DNA of 64,000 bases, taken from DASXKD01 sp963707905. Lineage in GTDB: Bacteria; Actinomycetota; Actinomycetes; Streptosporangiales; Streptosporangiaceae. This document shows positions 25,054 to 33,738 of the stretch, piece by piece. Numbering within the stretch: position 1 is the first letter of the stretch; each line of letters starts with the position of its first letter. Position numbers and translations under genes: made by a program. The stretch lies in the NCBI GenBank assembly GCA_963707905.1, contig CAVPSA010000048.1, positions 62,001 to 126,000 on the forward strand, written 5' to 3'. The notes beneath the pieces were generated by a model, which saw nothing but the letters and a program-made list of their open reading frames with translations, was not told the origin of the DNA and did not search any database.

Positions 25054-25706
25054 GTGCTGAGCCAGCCCGGGCATATTTTGGCATCGGCGAGGTGCTTGCC
25101 CAGCTCCGCGCCGAGTTCCCGGATATCAGCGTCTCCAAGATCCGTTTCCTGGAGGCGGAAGGGCTGATCCAGCCTGCCCGGTCGCCCTCCGGCTACCGCA
25201 AGTTCGGCCCGGCGGATCTGGACCGGCTCAGGTACATCCTCACCGCCCAGCGCGACCGGTACCTGCCGCTGCGGGTGATCAAGGATCAGCTGGACGGCGA
25301 TCAAGCCCAGTCCGGCCCGCTGACCAGGAGCGAGCTTCTAGACGCCGCGGGTATCGACGAGCGCACGCTGGCCGAGCTTGAGGAGTTCGGCCTGGTGCTC
25401 AGGTCCGGCCGGCAGTACCCGCCAGAGGCAGTCGAGGCGGTGCGCGCGATCATGGCGCTCGGCCGGTACGGCGTCCAGGCCCGGCACCTGCGGGTGCTGC
25501 GCGCGGCCGCGGACCGGGAGACCGCACTGATCGAGCAGGTCGTTGCCCCCATCCTGCGGCAGCGGAGCCCGGGGGCACGCGATCGGGCCGCCACATCCGC
25601 ACGTGACATCGCCTCGCTCGTGCGCACCGTGCACGCTGCCCTGATCGAGATGACGCTGGCTGATGCCGGTTTCGCCGGGCGCGAACCAGGGGGTAACGGC
25701 CGCTGA
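25050..25706 (+). CDS. ftsR: MerR-family regulator, FtsR-like
   Basis: A 218-residue DNA-binding protein. The N-terminal MerR helix-turn-helix with wing reads YFGIGEVLAQL, then KIRFLEAEGLIQPARSPSGYRKF. A second helical region follows with a C-terminal dimer helix, and no metal-binding Cys is present. FtsR in corynebacteria activates ftsZ; the position after a GarA-type gene and before a bifunctional-nuclease gene is conserved in actinomycetes. Start by ATGA overlap with the FHA gene. Confidence 0.8.
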   Translation: MSAEPARAYFGIGEVLAQLRAEFPDISVSKIRFLEAEGLIQPARSPSGYRKFGPADLDRLRYILTAQRDRYLPLRVIKDQLDGDQAQSGPLTRSELLDAAGIDERTLAELEEFGLVLRSGRQYPPEAVEAVRAIMALGRYGVQARHLRVLRAAADRETALIEQVVAPILRQRSPGARDRAATSARDIASLVRTVHAALIEMTLADAGFAGREPGGNGR

Positions 25707-25714
25707 ACGACAGG

Positions 25715-25739
25715 GCGCGGGCATCCCCGCTGCCCGCGC
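25715..25739 (+). terminator. stem-loop after ftsR
   Basis: GCGCGGGC (25715-25722) pairs perfectly with GCCCGCGC (25732-25739) across a 9-base loop, just after the ftsR stop. There is no U tract, as is common in high-GC hosts. It may separate ftsR from the next gene. Confidence 0.4.
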
Positions 25740-25817
25740 GGGTGTACTTTGACAGGGGAATCCCTTCAGCAAGTTCAGGACGGACAGTGCCTGACGAGAG
25801 GCGAGGACGGAGCCGCC

Positions 25818-26288
25818 GTGAGGAAGATGGAGGTCGTCGGCGTCCGGGTCGAGATGCCCACGAACCAGCCCATCGTCCTGCTCAAGGAGACCGAGGGGGA
25901 CAGGTATCTGCCGATCTGGATCGGCCCGGTGGAGGCTACCGCCATCGCGTTCGCCCAGCAGGGCATGGTGCCCGCCCGGCCGCTCACCCATGACCTCTTC
26001 CGCGATGTGCTCGAAGCCCTCGGCGTGCAGCTGACCACCGTGAACATCACGGCGCTACGGGACGGGATCTTCTTCGCGGACCTCATCTTCTCCAACGGCA
26101 AGGAGGTGAGCGCCCGGCCCTCGGACTCGATCGCCCTCGCGCTGCGTACCGGCGCTTCGATCTTTGCCGCCGAGGAAATCCTGGACGAGGCTGGGGTCGC
26201 GATCCCGGACGAGCAGGAGGACGAGGTCGAGAAGTTCCGCGAGTTCCTGGACACCATCAGCCCGGAGGACTTTGGCAGGGCTACCTAG
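25818..26288 (+). CDS. bifunctional nuclease (BFN/DUF151) domain protein
   Basis: A 156-residue protein with the BFN domain over most of its length: VVGVRVEMPTNQPIVLL, LPIWIGPVEATAIAFAQQG, and RPSDSIALALRTGASIF. An acidic C-terminal tail (DEQEDEVEKFREFLD) follows. Plant and Thermotoga relatives degrade RNA or DNA, but the function in actinomycetes is not settled. The GTG at 25818 matches the usual family N-terminus (VRKMEVVGV); longer starts add unlikely sequence. It lies between two MerR genes, an arrangement conserved in the group. Confidence 0.85.
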   Translation: MRKMEVVGVRVEMPTNQPIVLLKETEGDRYLPIWIGPVEATAIAFAQQGMVPARPLTHDLFRDVLEALGVQLTTVNITALRDGIFFADLIFSNGKEVSARPSDSIALALRTGASIFAAEEILDEAGVAIPDEQEDEVEKFREFLDTISPEDFGRAT

Positions 26289-26335
26289 GCTGGTGGGCGA
26301 GCGGCACGGAGGCCGCGACGCGCCGTCCGGGGTCG

Positions 26336-26365
26336 TTGACGAGCACACTCGCCTGCGCTTAGCGT
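26336..26365 (+). promoter_or_regulatory. predicted promoter of the second MerR gene
   Basis: TTGACG (26336-26341), an 18-base spacer and TAGCGT (26360-26365) give a good housekeeping-sigma match, 47 bases before the GTG start. Confidence 0.5.
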
Positions 26366-26411
26366 GCAAATCGGGTACCCAGGGTGGTGACTTCCCGGGT
26401 CGGAGGCAGGT

Positions 26412-27023
26412 GTGGCGGTAACCAGGAGTGACGACGGCGAATCGCAGGCACGCGGCGCCGCCATGCAGCACGCAGGGGAGCAGGGCCTGCTGTTCGGTGA
26501 CGAAATCCTTACCGTCCATTCCGACGACGTCGGCTACCGGGGCCCCACTGCCTGCGCCGCCGCTGGAATCACCTATCGCCAGCTCGACTACTGGGCAAGG
26601 ACCGGCCTGGTGGAGCCCGGTGTGCGCGCAGCGCACGGATCCGGCTCCCAGCGCCTCTACAGCTTCCGCGACATCTGCGTGCTCAAGGTGGTCAAGCGCC
26701 TGCTCGACACCGGCATCTCACTGCAGCAGATCCGCACCGCGGTGAGTCATCTGAGGGACCGCGGCACCGACGATCTCGCCCGGCTGACCCTGATGAGCGA
26801 CGGGGTCACGGTGTATGAGTGCACTTCCACCGACGAGGTGGTGGATCTGCTGGCCGGCGGCCAGGGTGTGTTCGGCATCGCGCTCGGGCGCATCTGGAAG
26901 GAAGTTGACGGCACCCTCGCCGAGCTTCCCGCCGAACGGGCAGAAAAAGGCACCAGTGTCGACGGATCGCCGGGCGACAGGGATGAGCTGTCCATGCGCC
27001 GCGCCATGCGGACCGGGGGCTAG
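26412..27023 (+). CDS. MerR-family transcriptional regulator
   Basis: A 203-residue regulator with a MerR HTH in the middle: AAGITYRQLDYWARTGLVEPG, then GSQRLYSFRDICVLKVVKRLL. The N-terminal 45 residues are polar and the C-terminal region is Glu/Asp/Arg rich, with no Cys effector site. It is the usual downstream neighbour of the BFN gene in actinomycetes. The GTG start follows GGAGGCAGGT and a recognisable promoter. Its target genes are not evident. Confidence 0.8.
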   Translation: MAVTRSDDGESQARGAAMQHAGEQGLLFGDEILTVHSDDVGYRGPTACAAAGITYRQLDYWARTGLVEPGVRAAHGSGSQRLYSFRDICVLKVVKRLLDTGISLQQIRTAVSHLRDRGTDDLARLTLMSDGVTVYECTSTDEVVDLLAGGQGVFGIALGRIWKEVDGTLAELPAERAEKGTSVDGSPGDRDELSMRRAMRTGG

Positions 27024-27308
27024 CGGCGCGCCGAGGCGGCGAAGGCTGTTTGATGGCCTGCGGCCATCCGCACCCATGGCCCGCAGTATTAACCCGGGGG
27101 CGACCCCCGGACCCCCGGTGCGGCGAAGGCTGTTGTGGATGGCCTGCCTGGCCATCCGGCACCCACCCGGTGCGCAGGCTGTTGAGGCCGCAGTCGTGGC
27201 CCGCACCGCCCCGGAACCCCCCGGTGCGGCTGACGCCGCAGTTGTGGCTGGCCTGGCTGCGGAACCCATTGGTACGGCTGAGGCGGCTGGCGGCTAGGCT
27301 CTCGGCGC
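27024..27308. repeat. intergenic GC-rich repeat patch, including a family A-like element
   Basis: The stretch has two similar segments starting GCGGCGAAGGCTGTT (about 27033 and 27121), each with a GGCCTGC/GGCCATCC hairpin, then degenerate copies ending GCCGCAG and GTTGTGGC. At 27090-27118 TAACCCGGGGGCGACCCCCG then GACCCCCGG is a short relative of the palindromic element in egtD and pgk. No gene was recognised. Confidence 0.5.
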
Positions 27309-28394
27309 ATGGCCTCCTCCTCGCCCAGGATGGGTTTCACGGCGTTCCGCAGCCTGTCGCGGGCCATGCTGCGCGGCTTCGTCAGGGACCGGACGGCGCT
27401 GGCCTTCTCGATCCTGATGCCCGTGCTGTTCCTTGCGCTGTTCGGCTCGCTGTACCGGAGCAGCACCGCGCCCAAGCTCAGCGTCATCGAGATCGGGAAC
27501 GTCGGCCTGCTCAGCCACGCCGCGAGCCAGCCGGGCCTGTCCGGCGTGCTCACCGTGACCCACTACAGCGACAAGAAGGCCGCGGTCCGCGAGGTGCGCC
27601 GGGGTGACGCCGACGCGGCGGTCCAGCAGATCGGCAACCAGCTGATCGTGCACTACTCGGTGGCCGACCCGACCACGGCGGGCATCATCCAGACGGTCTT
27701 CTCCGCGATCGTGCAGCAGGCGGACCAGGCGCGGGCCGGGCCGGCGGGCAGCTACCAGTTGCTCACCAAGCAGGTGGAGAGCACCACGCTCAAGCCCATC
27801 CAGTTCATCGCGCCCGGCCTGCTCGGCTGGGCCATCGCCTCGGGAGCCACTTTCGGCGCGGCCATCACGCTGGTGAACTGGCGGCACAACAAGCTGCTGC
27901 GGCGGCTGCGGCTGGCCCCGGTGAGCACGGGTTCTGTGGTGCTGGCCAGGGTTGGGGTGAGCCTGATGGTGGCGCTGATCCAGATGGCCCTGTTCCTGCT
28001 GATCGCCACCACGCCGTACTTCGGCCTGAAGCTGACCCCGGGCTGGTGGATGGCCATCCCGGTGCTGATCTGCGGGACCCTGGCCTTCATGTCCATCGGC
28101 CTGCTGGTCGGCTCGTTCGCCAAGACCCAGCAGGCGGCCACGGCGATCGCGAACCTGATCATCCTGCCGATGGCCTTCCTCGGCGGTGCCTTCATCCCGC
28201 TCGACTTCGCGCCGAAGTGGCTGGTGGAAACCTCCTACGTGATGCCGCTGCGCTACCTGGTCACCGGGATGCAGGACGTGATGGCGCGCGGCGAGGGCCC
28301 CGCCGCCGCGCTGCCCGCGATCGGCATCCTGGCCGCCCTGACCGTGGTCCTGACGACCGTCGCGGTCCGGGTGTTCCGCTGGGACGAGGTCTGA
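27309..28394 (+). CDS. ABC-2 type transporter permease
   Basis: A 361-residue membrane protein. One N-terminal segment (AFSILMPVLFLALFGSLY) is followed by an extracytoplasmic part of about 130 residues and then five C-terminal segments with the ABC-2 signature (LRRLRLAPVSTGSVVLAR, then ILPMAFLGGAFIPLDFAP). Such permeases export drugs or lipids with a separate ATPase. No ATPase gene is adjacent, which is unusual because they normally lie directly upstream. Here the upstream position holds the repeat patch, so the partner may have been lost or be encoded elsewhere. Confidence 0.82.
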   Translation: MASSSPRMGFTAFRSLSRAMLRGFVRDRTALAFSILMPVLFLALFGSLYRSSTAPKLSVIEIGNVGLLSHAASQPGLSGVLTVTHYSDKKAAVREVRRGDADAAVQQIGNQLIVHYSVADPTTAGIIQTVFSAIVQQADQARAGPAGSYQLLTKQVESTTLKPIQFIAPGLLGWAIASGATFGAAITLVNWRHNKLLRRLRLAPVSTGSVVLARVGVSLMVALIQMALFLLIATTPYFGLKLTPGWWMAIPVLICGTLAFMSIGLLVGSFAKTQQAATAIANLIILPMAFLGGAFIPLDFAPKWLVETSYVMPLRYLVTGMQDVMARGEGPAAALPAIGILAALTVVLTTVAVRVFRWDEV

Positions 28395-28452
28395 GGGCGT
28401 GTTGGCCCGGGCCGGGCAGCGGCTCGGGGTAAGATCATAGGCGCTGGCAACA

Positions 28453-28537
28453 CCGTCCGGGAGAGACCACGGGCTTGTGCCCGGGGCGCCGAAGGGGCAA
28501 CCTCCCCGGAACCTCTCAGGCATCAGGGACCGGACGG
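28453..28537 (+). promoter_or_regulatory. glycine riboswitch (gcvT-type aptamer) upstream of gcvP
   Basis: The aptamer is bounded by P1 arms CCGTCCGG (28453-28460) and CCGGACGG (28530-28537). It shows the conserved blocks GGGAGAGACC, GGCGCCGAAGGGGCAACC and CCTCTCAGGCA. A possible -10 box TAAGAT lies at 28430-28435. The following 90 bases contain CTCTGGAG and ACAGAG, which could form a ghost second aptamer, but lack the core motif. Glycine binding should raise gcvP expression. Confidence 0.88.
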
Positions 28538-28627
28538 GACAGGCGGCTCTGGAGTCTTCGCCCGGCACTGCGGGGCGTGACGACAGAGGGGGAGACCGCA
28601 CCAGGTGGTTCCCCTCTGGAGGCTCCC

Positions 28628-31495
28628 ATGGATTTCGTCTCGCGCCACATCGGCCCATCCGCCGCCGAGCAGGAGCACATGCTTGCCGGGCTCGGGTACG
28701 CCTCGCTGGACGAGCTCACCACCGCTGCGCTGCCAGCGAGCCTGGCGCACACCGGCGGTGAGCTCAGCCTGCCGGCCCCGCTGTCCGAACCCGAGGTGCT
28801 CGCCGAACTGCGCCGGATCGCCGCGGCGAACCAGGTCAAGACGTCGATGATCGGCCTCGGCTACTACGGGACCGTCACCCCGGCCGTGCTGCGCCGCAAC
28901 ATCCTAGAGAATCCCGGCTGGTACACCGCCTATACGCCGTACCAGCCGGAGATATCCCAGGGCCGGCTGGAGGCGCTGGTCATCTTCCAGACCATGGTGG
29001 CCGACCTGACCGGGTTGCCGCTTGCCGGCGCCTCGCTGCTGGACGAGGCGACCGCCGCGGCCGAGGCGATGACCCTTGCCCGCAGAGCGAAGGGCAAGGG
29101 CAGCGTCTTCGTCGCCGACTCGCGCTGCCTGCCACAGACCCTGGCGGTGCTGGCCACCCGGGCCCAGCCGCTCGGCATCGACCTGGTCGTGGCCCCGGTC
29201 ACGGCAGGCCTGCTGGCGGACCAGCCCGCCGGCGAGGTGTTCGGCGTGCTGCTGCCCTACCCCGACGCCAGCGGAGAGGTCCGCGACCTGCGCCCGGTGA
29301 TCACCGCGGCGCACGAGCACGGGGCGCTGGTCGCGGTGGCCGCGGACCTGCTCGCGCTGACGCTCCTTGCCCCGCCAGGGGAACTGGGCGCCGACATCGC
29401 GGTCGGCACCACCCAGCGGTTCGGCGTCCCGATGGGGTTCGGCGGCCCGCACGCCGCCTACGTCGCGGTCACCGACGCGCTGAAGCGGCAGCTTCCCGGA
29501 CGCCTAGTCGGCGTGTCCGTGGACGCCGACGGGCGCCCGGCCTACCGGCTCGCGCTCCAGGCCAGGGAACAGCACATCCGCCGGGAGAAGGCGACGAGCA
29601 ACATCTGCACCGCTCAGGTGCTGCTGGCGGTCATGGCCGCCATGTACGTGGTCTGGCACGGCCCCGAGGGGCTGGCGGCCATCGCCCGGCGGGTCCATTC
29701 CCGCGCGGCGGCCCTGGCCGCGACCCTGTCGGCGGCCGGGTGCCAGGTGCGGCACGGCGCCTATTTCGACACGATCGCCGTTACGGATGTGCCGGGCGGC
29801 GCGGCGGCCGGGGTGGAGCGGGCCGTCCAAGCCGGGTACAACCTCTACCTCGCCGACTCCGGCACGGTGCAGATCGCGTGCGACGAGACCACCAACGCCG
29901 GGGACCTGCGCGAGGTGGCCGCGGCGCTGACCGGGCGCCCGGCCGACGGGATCGACCTGGCGGACGGGGCCGGCGCCCTGCCTGACGGCTTGCGGCGCTC
30001 CTCGGAGTACCTGACCCACCCGGTGTTCGCGAAGCACCGCAACGAGACCTCGATGCTCCGCTACCTGCGGCGGCTGGAGGACTTCGACGTGGCGCTTGAC
30101 CGGTCGATGATCCCGCTCGGCTCGTGCACGATGAAGCTGAACGCCGCCGCCGAGATGGAGCCGATCACCTGGCCCGAGTTCGCCGACCTGCACCCCTACG
30201 CGCCGGCCGGCCAGGCACAGGGCTACGCCGAGCTGATCGGCGGTCTGGAGGCGTGGCTGACCGAGATCAGCGGGTACGACGCGGTGTCCCTGCAGCCCAA
30301 CGCCGGCTCCCAGGGCGAGGTGACCGGGCTGCTCGCCATCCGCGGGTACCACGCCTCCCGCGGCGAGGCCGAGCGGGACATCTGCCTGATCCCCGAGTCC
30401 GCGCACGGCACCAACGCGGCGAGCGCGGCGCTGGCCGGGCTCCGGGTCGTCCACGTGAAGTGCGGCGACGACGGCGCCATCGACCTCGGCGACCTGCACG
30501 TGCACCTGGATGAGAACCCGGGGCGGGTCGCCGCGATCATGATCACCTACCCGTCCACGAACGGCGTGTTCGAGGAGACCGTCGCCGACGTCTGCGATCT
30601 GGTGCACGTGGCCGGTGGGCAGGTCTACGTGGATGGCGCCAACCTGAACGCGCTCATCGGGCTGGCCCGGCCGGGCCGGTTCGGCGCCGACGTGTCCCAC
30701 TTCAACCTGCACAAGACGTTCTGCATCCCGCACGGCGGCGGCGGGCCCGGGGTCGGCCCGGTCGGCGTGCGGGCGCACCTGGCCCCGTTCCTGCCCGGAA
30801 ACCCGTCACCGGCGCAGCCGGTCCGCGGCACCCTCGGCGGCGGGGGGCCGGTCACCGCGGCCCCGTTCGGGTCCGCCAGCATCCTGCCGATCTCCTGGGC
30901 CTACATCTCGATGATGGGCGCGGCAGGGCTGCGGAAGGCCAGCCAGGTGGCCATCCTCAACGCCAACTACCTGGCGAGCCAGTTGTCCCCGCACTACCCC
31001 GTGCTGTACACCGGGCGGGGCGGCCTGGTGGCCCACGAGTGCATCATCGACCTGCGCCCGATCACCAAGGAGAGCGGGGTGACCGCGGAGGACGTGGCCA
31101 AGCGGCTCGTCGACTACGGCTTCCACGCGCCGACCCTGTCCTTCCCCGTGGCCGGCACCCTCATGGTGGAGCCGACCGAGAGCGAGGACCTGACCGAACT
31201 GGACCGGTTCTGCGCGGCGATGATCTCGATCCGGCAGGAGATCGCCCGGGTCGCCGCCGGGGACTACGCGCCGCCCGACAGCCCGCTCGCCAACGCGCCG
31301 CATACCGCGTCGATGCTGCTCGCCGCGGACTGGAAGCACCCGTACTCGCGGGAGGAGGCCGCCTTCCCGCTGGCCAGCGACCGCCGGGCCAAATACTGGC
31401 CCCCGGTGCGCCGCATCGACCAAGCCTACGGCGACCGGCACCTGGTCTGCACCTGCCCGCCGGTGGAGGCGTTCCAGGACTCAGGTTCCGGGTGA
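28628..31495 (+). CDS. gcvP: GcvP, glycine dehydrogenase (aminomethyl-transferring), P protein
   Basis: A 955-residue PLP enzyme of the glycine cleavage system. It decarboxylates glycine and passes the aminomethyl group to lipoyl-GcvH. It is the fused single-chain form with both halves: the N-terminal half begins FVSRHIGPSAAEQEHML, and the PLP lysine in the C-terminal half is in SHFNLHKTFCIPHGGGG. The ATG follows CTGGAGGCTCCC. gcvT and gcvH are not in the window, so the complex is encoded at more than one site. Regulation by the glycine riboswitch directly upstream is evident. uvrC follows 36 bases later. Confidence 0.95.
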   Translation: MDFVSRHIGPSAAEQEHMLAGLGYASLDELTTAALPASLAHTGGELSLPAPLSEPEVLAELRRIAAANQVKTSMIGLGYYGTVTPAVLRRNILENPGWYTAYTPYQPEISQGRLEALVIFQTMVADLTGLPLAGASLLDEATAAAEAMTLARRAKGKGSVFVADSRCLPQTLAVLATRAQPLGIDLVVAPVTAGLLADQPAGEVFGVLLPYPDASGEVRDLRPVITAAHEHGALVAVAADLLALTLLAPPGELGADIAVGTTQRFGVPMGFGGPHAAYVAVTDALKRQLPGRLVGVSVDADGRPAYRLALQAREQHIRREKATSNICTAQVLLAVMAAMYVVWHGPEGLAAIARRVHSRAAALAATLSAAGCQVRHGAYFDTIAVTDVPGGAAAGVERAVQAGYNLYLADSGTVQIACDETTNAGDLREVAAALTGRPADGIDLADGAGALPDGLRRSSEYLTHPVFAKHRNETSMLRYLRRLEDFDVALDRSMIPLGSCTMKLNAAAEMEPITWPEFADLHPYAPAGQAQGYAELIGGLEAWLTEISGYDAVSLQPNAGSQGEVTGLLAIRGYHASRGEAERDICLIPESAHGTNAASAALAGLRVVHVKCGDDGAIDLGDLHVHLDENPGRVAAIMITYPSTNGVFEETVADVCDLVHVAGGQVYVDGANLNALIGLARPGRFGADVSHFNLHKTFCIPHGGGGPGVGPVGVRAHLAPFLPGNPSPAQPVRGTLGGGGPVTAAPFGSASILPISWAYISMMGAAGLRKASQVAILNANYLASQLSPHYPVLYTGRGGLVAHECIIDLRPITKESGVTAEDVAKRLVDYGFHAPTLSFPVAGTLMVEPTESEDLTELDRFCAAMISIRQEIARVAAGDYAPPDSPLANAPHTASMLLAADWKHPYSREEAAFPLASDRRAKYWPPVRRIDQAYGDRHLVCTCPPVEAFQDSGSG

Positions 31496-31531
31496 CGCCT
31501 GAGGGCGCCGGACGCGCATAGAGTTGCTGCC

Positions 31532-33629
31532 GTGGCTGATCCGCACGGTTACCGGCCGGCCCCGGGCTCGATACCGGAGTCGCCTGGCGTGTACCGGTTC
31601 CGTGACAGGCACGGCCGGGTCATCTACGTGGGCAAGGCCAAGAACCTGCGGTCCCGGCTGAACTCCTACTTCGCCGACTTCGCCAGCCTGCACCCGCGCA
31701 CCCAGGCGATGCTGTCCACCGCGGCGGGCGTGGACTGGACCGTGGTCGGCACCGAGGTGGAGTCCCTGCAGCTCGAGTACTCCTGGATCAAGGAGTTCAG
31801 CCCCAGGTTCAACATCAGGTACCGGGACGACAAGAGCTACCCCTACCTGGCGGTCACGCTGGGCGAGGACTACCCGCGGGTCATGGTGATGCGGGGGGCC
31901 AAACGGCGCGGTACCCGCTATTTCGGTCCTTATTCGCACGCGTGGGCGATCCGGGAGACCGTGGACACGCTGCTGCGGGTGTTCCCGGTCCGCACCTGCT
32001 CGGCAGGGGTGTTCAAGCGGGCCGGGCAGATCGGCAGGCCGTGCCTGCTCGGCTATATAGGCAAGTGCTCGGCGCCGTGCGTGGGCCACATCAGCGAGGC
32101 AGAGCACCGCCAGCTCGCCGAGGATTTCTGCGACTTCATGGCCGGGCAGACGGCCCGGTTCACCAAGCGGCTCGAAGCGCAGATGCGCGAGGCGGCGCAG
32201 GCCGAGGAGTACGAGCGGGCCGCGCGGCTGCGGGACGACATCCAGGCACTGAACCGGGCGCTTGAGCGCCAGGCCGTGGTGCTCGGCGACGGCACCGACT
32301 GTGATGTGATCGCGCTGGCCGAGGACCAGCTCGAAGCCGCCGTGCAGGTGTTCTACGTCCGCGGCGGGCGGGTTCGCGGGCAGCGCGGCTGGGTGGTCGA
32401 CAAGGTCGAGGACGTCACCGCGGGCGAACTGGTGGAGCAGTTCCTCGGCCAGGTCTACGGCGAGGACGCCGTCGCGGCACCCGCCGTGCCGGGGGAAAGT
32501 GAAGAGGGAATGGGGAGGCGGGCGGGGGGCGGGGCACGGCACGGTACCGGCGGCGGTCCCGGGCTGGCCAGGGGCAGCATCCCGCGCGAGGTGCTTGTCC
32601 CGGTCCTGCCGCCGGCCGCCGCCGCCGTGGAGGAGTGGCTGTGCCGCCGCCGCGGCAGCCGGGTCAGCCTGCGGGTACCGCGGCGCGGGGACAAGAAGGC
32701 GCTGCTGGAGACCGTGGCGCGCAACGCGAAGGAATCGCTGGCGCAGCACAAGATGCGCCGGGCCAGCGACCTGACCACCCGCAGCCGGGCCCTGCACGAG
32801 ATCCAGGAGGCGCTCGGGCTGGAGCAGGCGCCGCTGCGGATCGAGTGCTACGACGTGTCCAACCTGCAGGGAACCAACGTCGTCGCGTCCGCCGTGGTGT
32901 TCGAGGACGGGCTGGCCCGCAAGAGCGAGTACCGCAGGTTCAGCATCAAGGGCACCGGCGGCGAGGGCGACGTCGCCTCGATCCACGAGGTCATCACCCG
33001 GCGGTTCCGGCGGTATCTGGAGGAACGGGAGACCACCGGCGAACTGGACACGCTGGGCGATCCGGCCGGCCAGTTCGCGGCCCGGGATCGCAGGCGGCGA
33101 CCCGGCCTCCGAGCGGCCCGGGCCACTGGACGAGGACGGCCGGCCGCGCAAGTTCGCCTACCCGCCGAACCTGGTGGTCATCGACGGCGGGCCGGCTCAG
33201 GTCGATGCCGCCGTCCGGGCACTGGACGAACTGGGCATCGACGACATCGCCGTCTGCGGGCTGGCGAAGCGGCTGGAGGAGGTGTGGCTGCCCGGCGAGG
33301 ATGCCCCGGTCATCATGGCGCGCAGCAGCGAGGGCCTGTACCTGCTGCAGCGGGTGCGAGACGAGGCACACCGGTTCGCCATCACCTACCACCGGGCAAA
33401 GCGGTCAAAGGCCCTGGCGGTGAGCGAGCTTGACGGGGTACCGGGACTCGGCCCGGCGCGGCGGGCTACGCTGCTACGGCACTTCGGCTCGGTGCGCAAG
33501 ATCGCCGGCGCGACCGAGGAGGAGATTGCGGAAGTACCCGGGATTGGCCCTCGCCTGGCCAGCGCGGTGCTGACGGCACTGTCACCGGGACGTGGAAATG
33601 GCGAAACCAGCGGCAGGGGGGCGCCGTGA
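31532..33629 (+). pseudogene. uvrC: UvrC, excinuclease ABC subunit C, with a single-base frame break
   Basis: UvrC makes both incisions in nucleotide excision repair. The N-terminal GIY-YIG nuclease is intact (GVYRFRDRHGRVIYVGKAKNL), followed by a UVR motif (EEYERAARLRDDI) and the RNase H-like half (IECYDVSNLQGTNVV). The frame must shift at about 33084, in CCCGGG: dropping one G gives AARIAGGDPASE and continues to LVVIDGGPAQ and the C-terminal helix-hairpin-helix, stop at 33629. The corrected length is about 698 residues. About 34 extra residues near 320-353 come from a purine-rich repeat, in the linker before REVLVPVLPP. A core single-copy gene with one extra G suggests sequence error, otherwise loss of the endonuclease half. 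Confidence 0.85.
32489..32534 (+). repeat. purine-rich dispersed repeat inside uvrC (family C)
   Basis: CCGGGGGAAAGTGAAGAGGG then AATGGGGAGGCGGGCG6CG4 matches the GNAT-gene copy closely. It is in frame and encodes GESEEGMGRRAGGGA, between the UVR region and the RNase H-like domain, where other UvrC proteins have no such insert. Confidence 0.75.
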
Positions 33630-33738
33630 GAGGCATGCCGGGGCGGGGGCCGGGTGAGCGGGCAGGTCAGCGAAACCAGCGACAGGGGGGCGTCGTGAAA
33701 CATGTGCATCGGCCGGGGCGGGCCGGGTGAGCGGGCAG
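33601..33738 (+). repeat. tandem 69-bp duplication across the uvrC-rapZ junction
   Basis: A segment starting GCGAAACCAGCG(G/A)CAGG at 33601 recurs at 33670. Each copy contains the end of uvrC-like codons with a TGA and, at its end, GTGAGCGGGCAG, the rapZ start. The second copy supplies the rapZ GTG used at 33727, while the first GTG (33655) is an unused duplicate. Confidence 0.75.
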
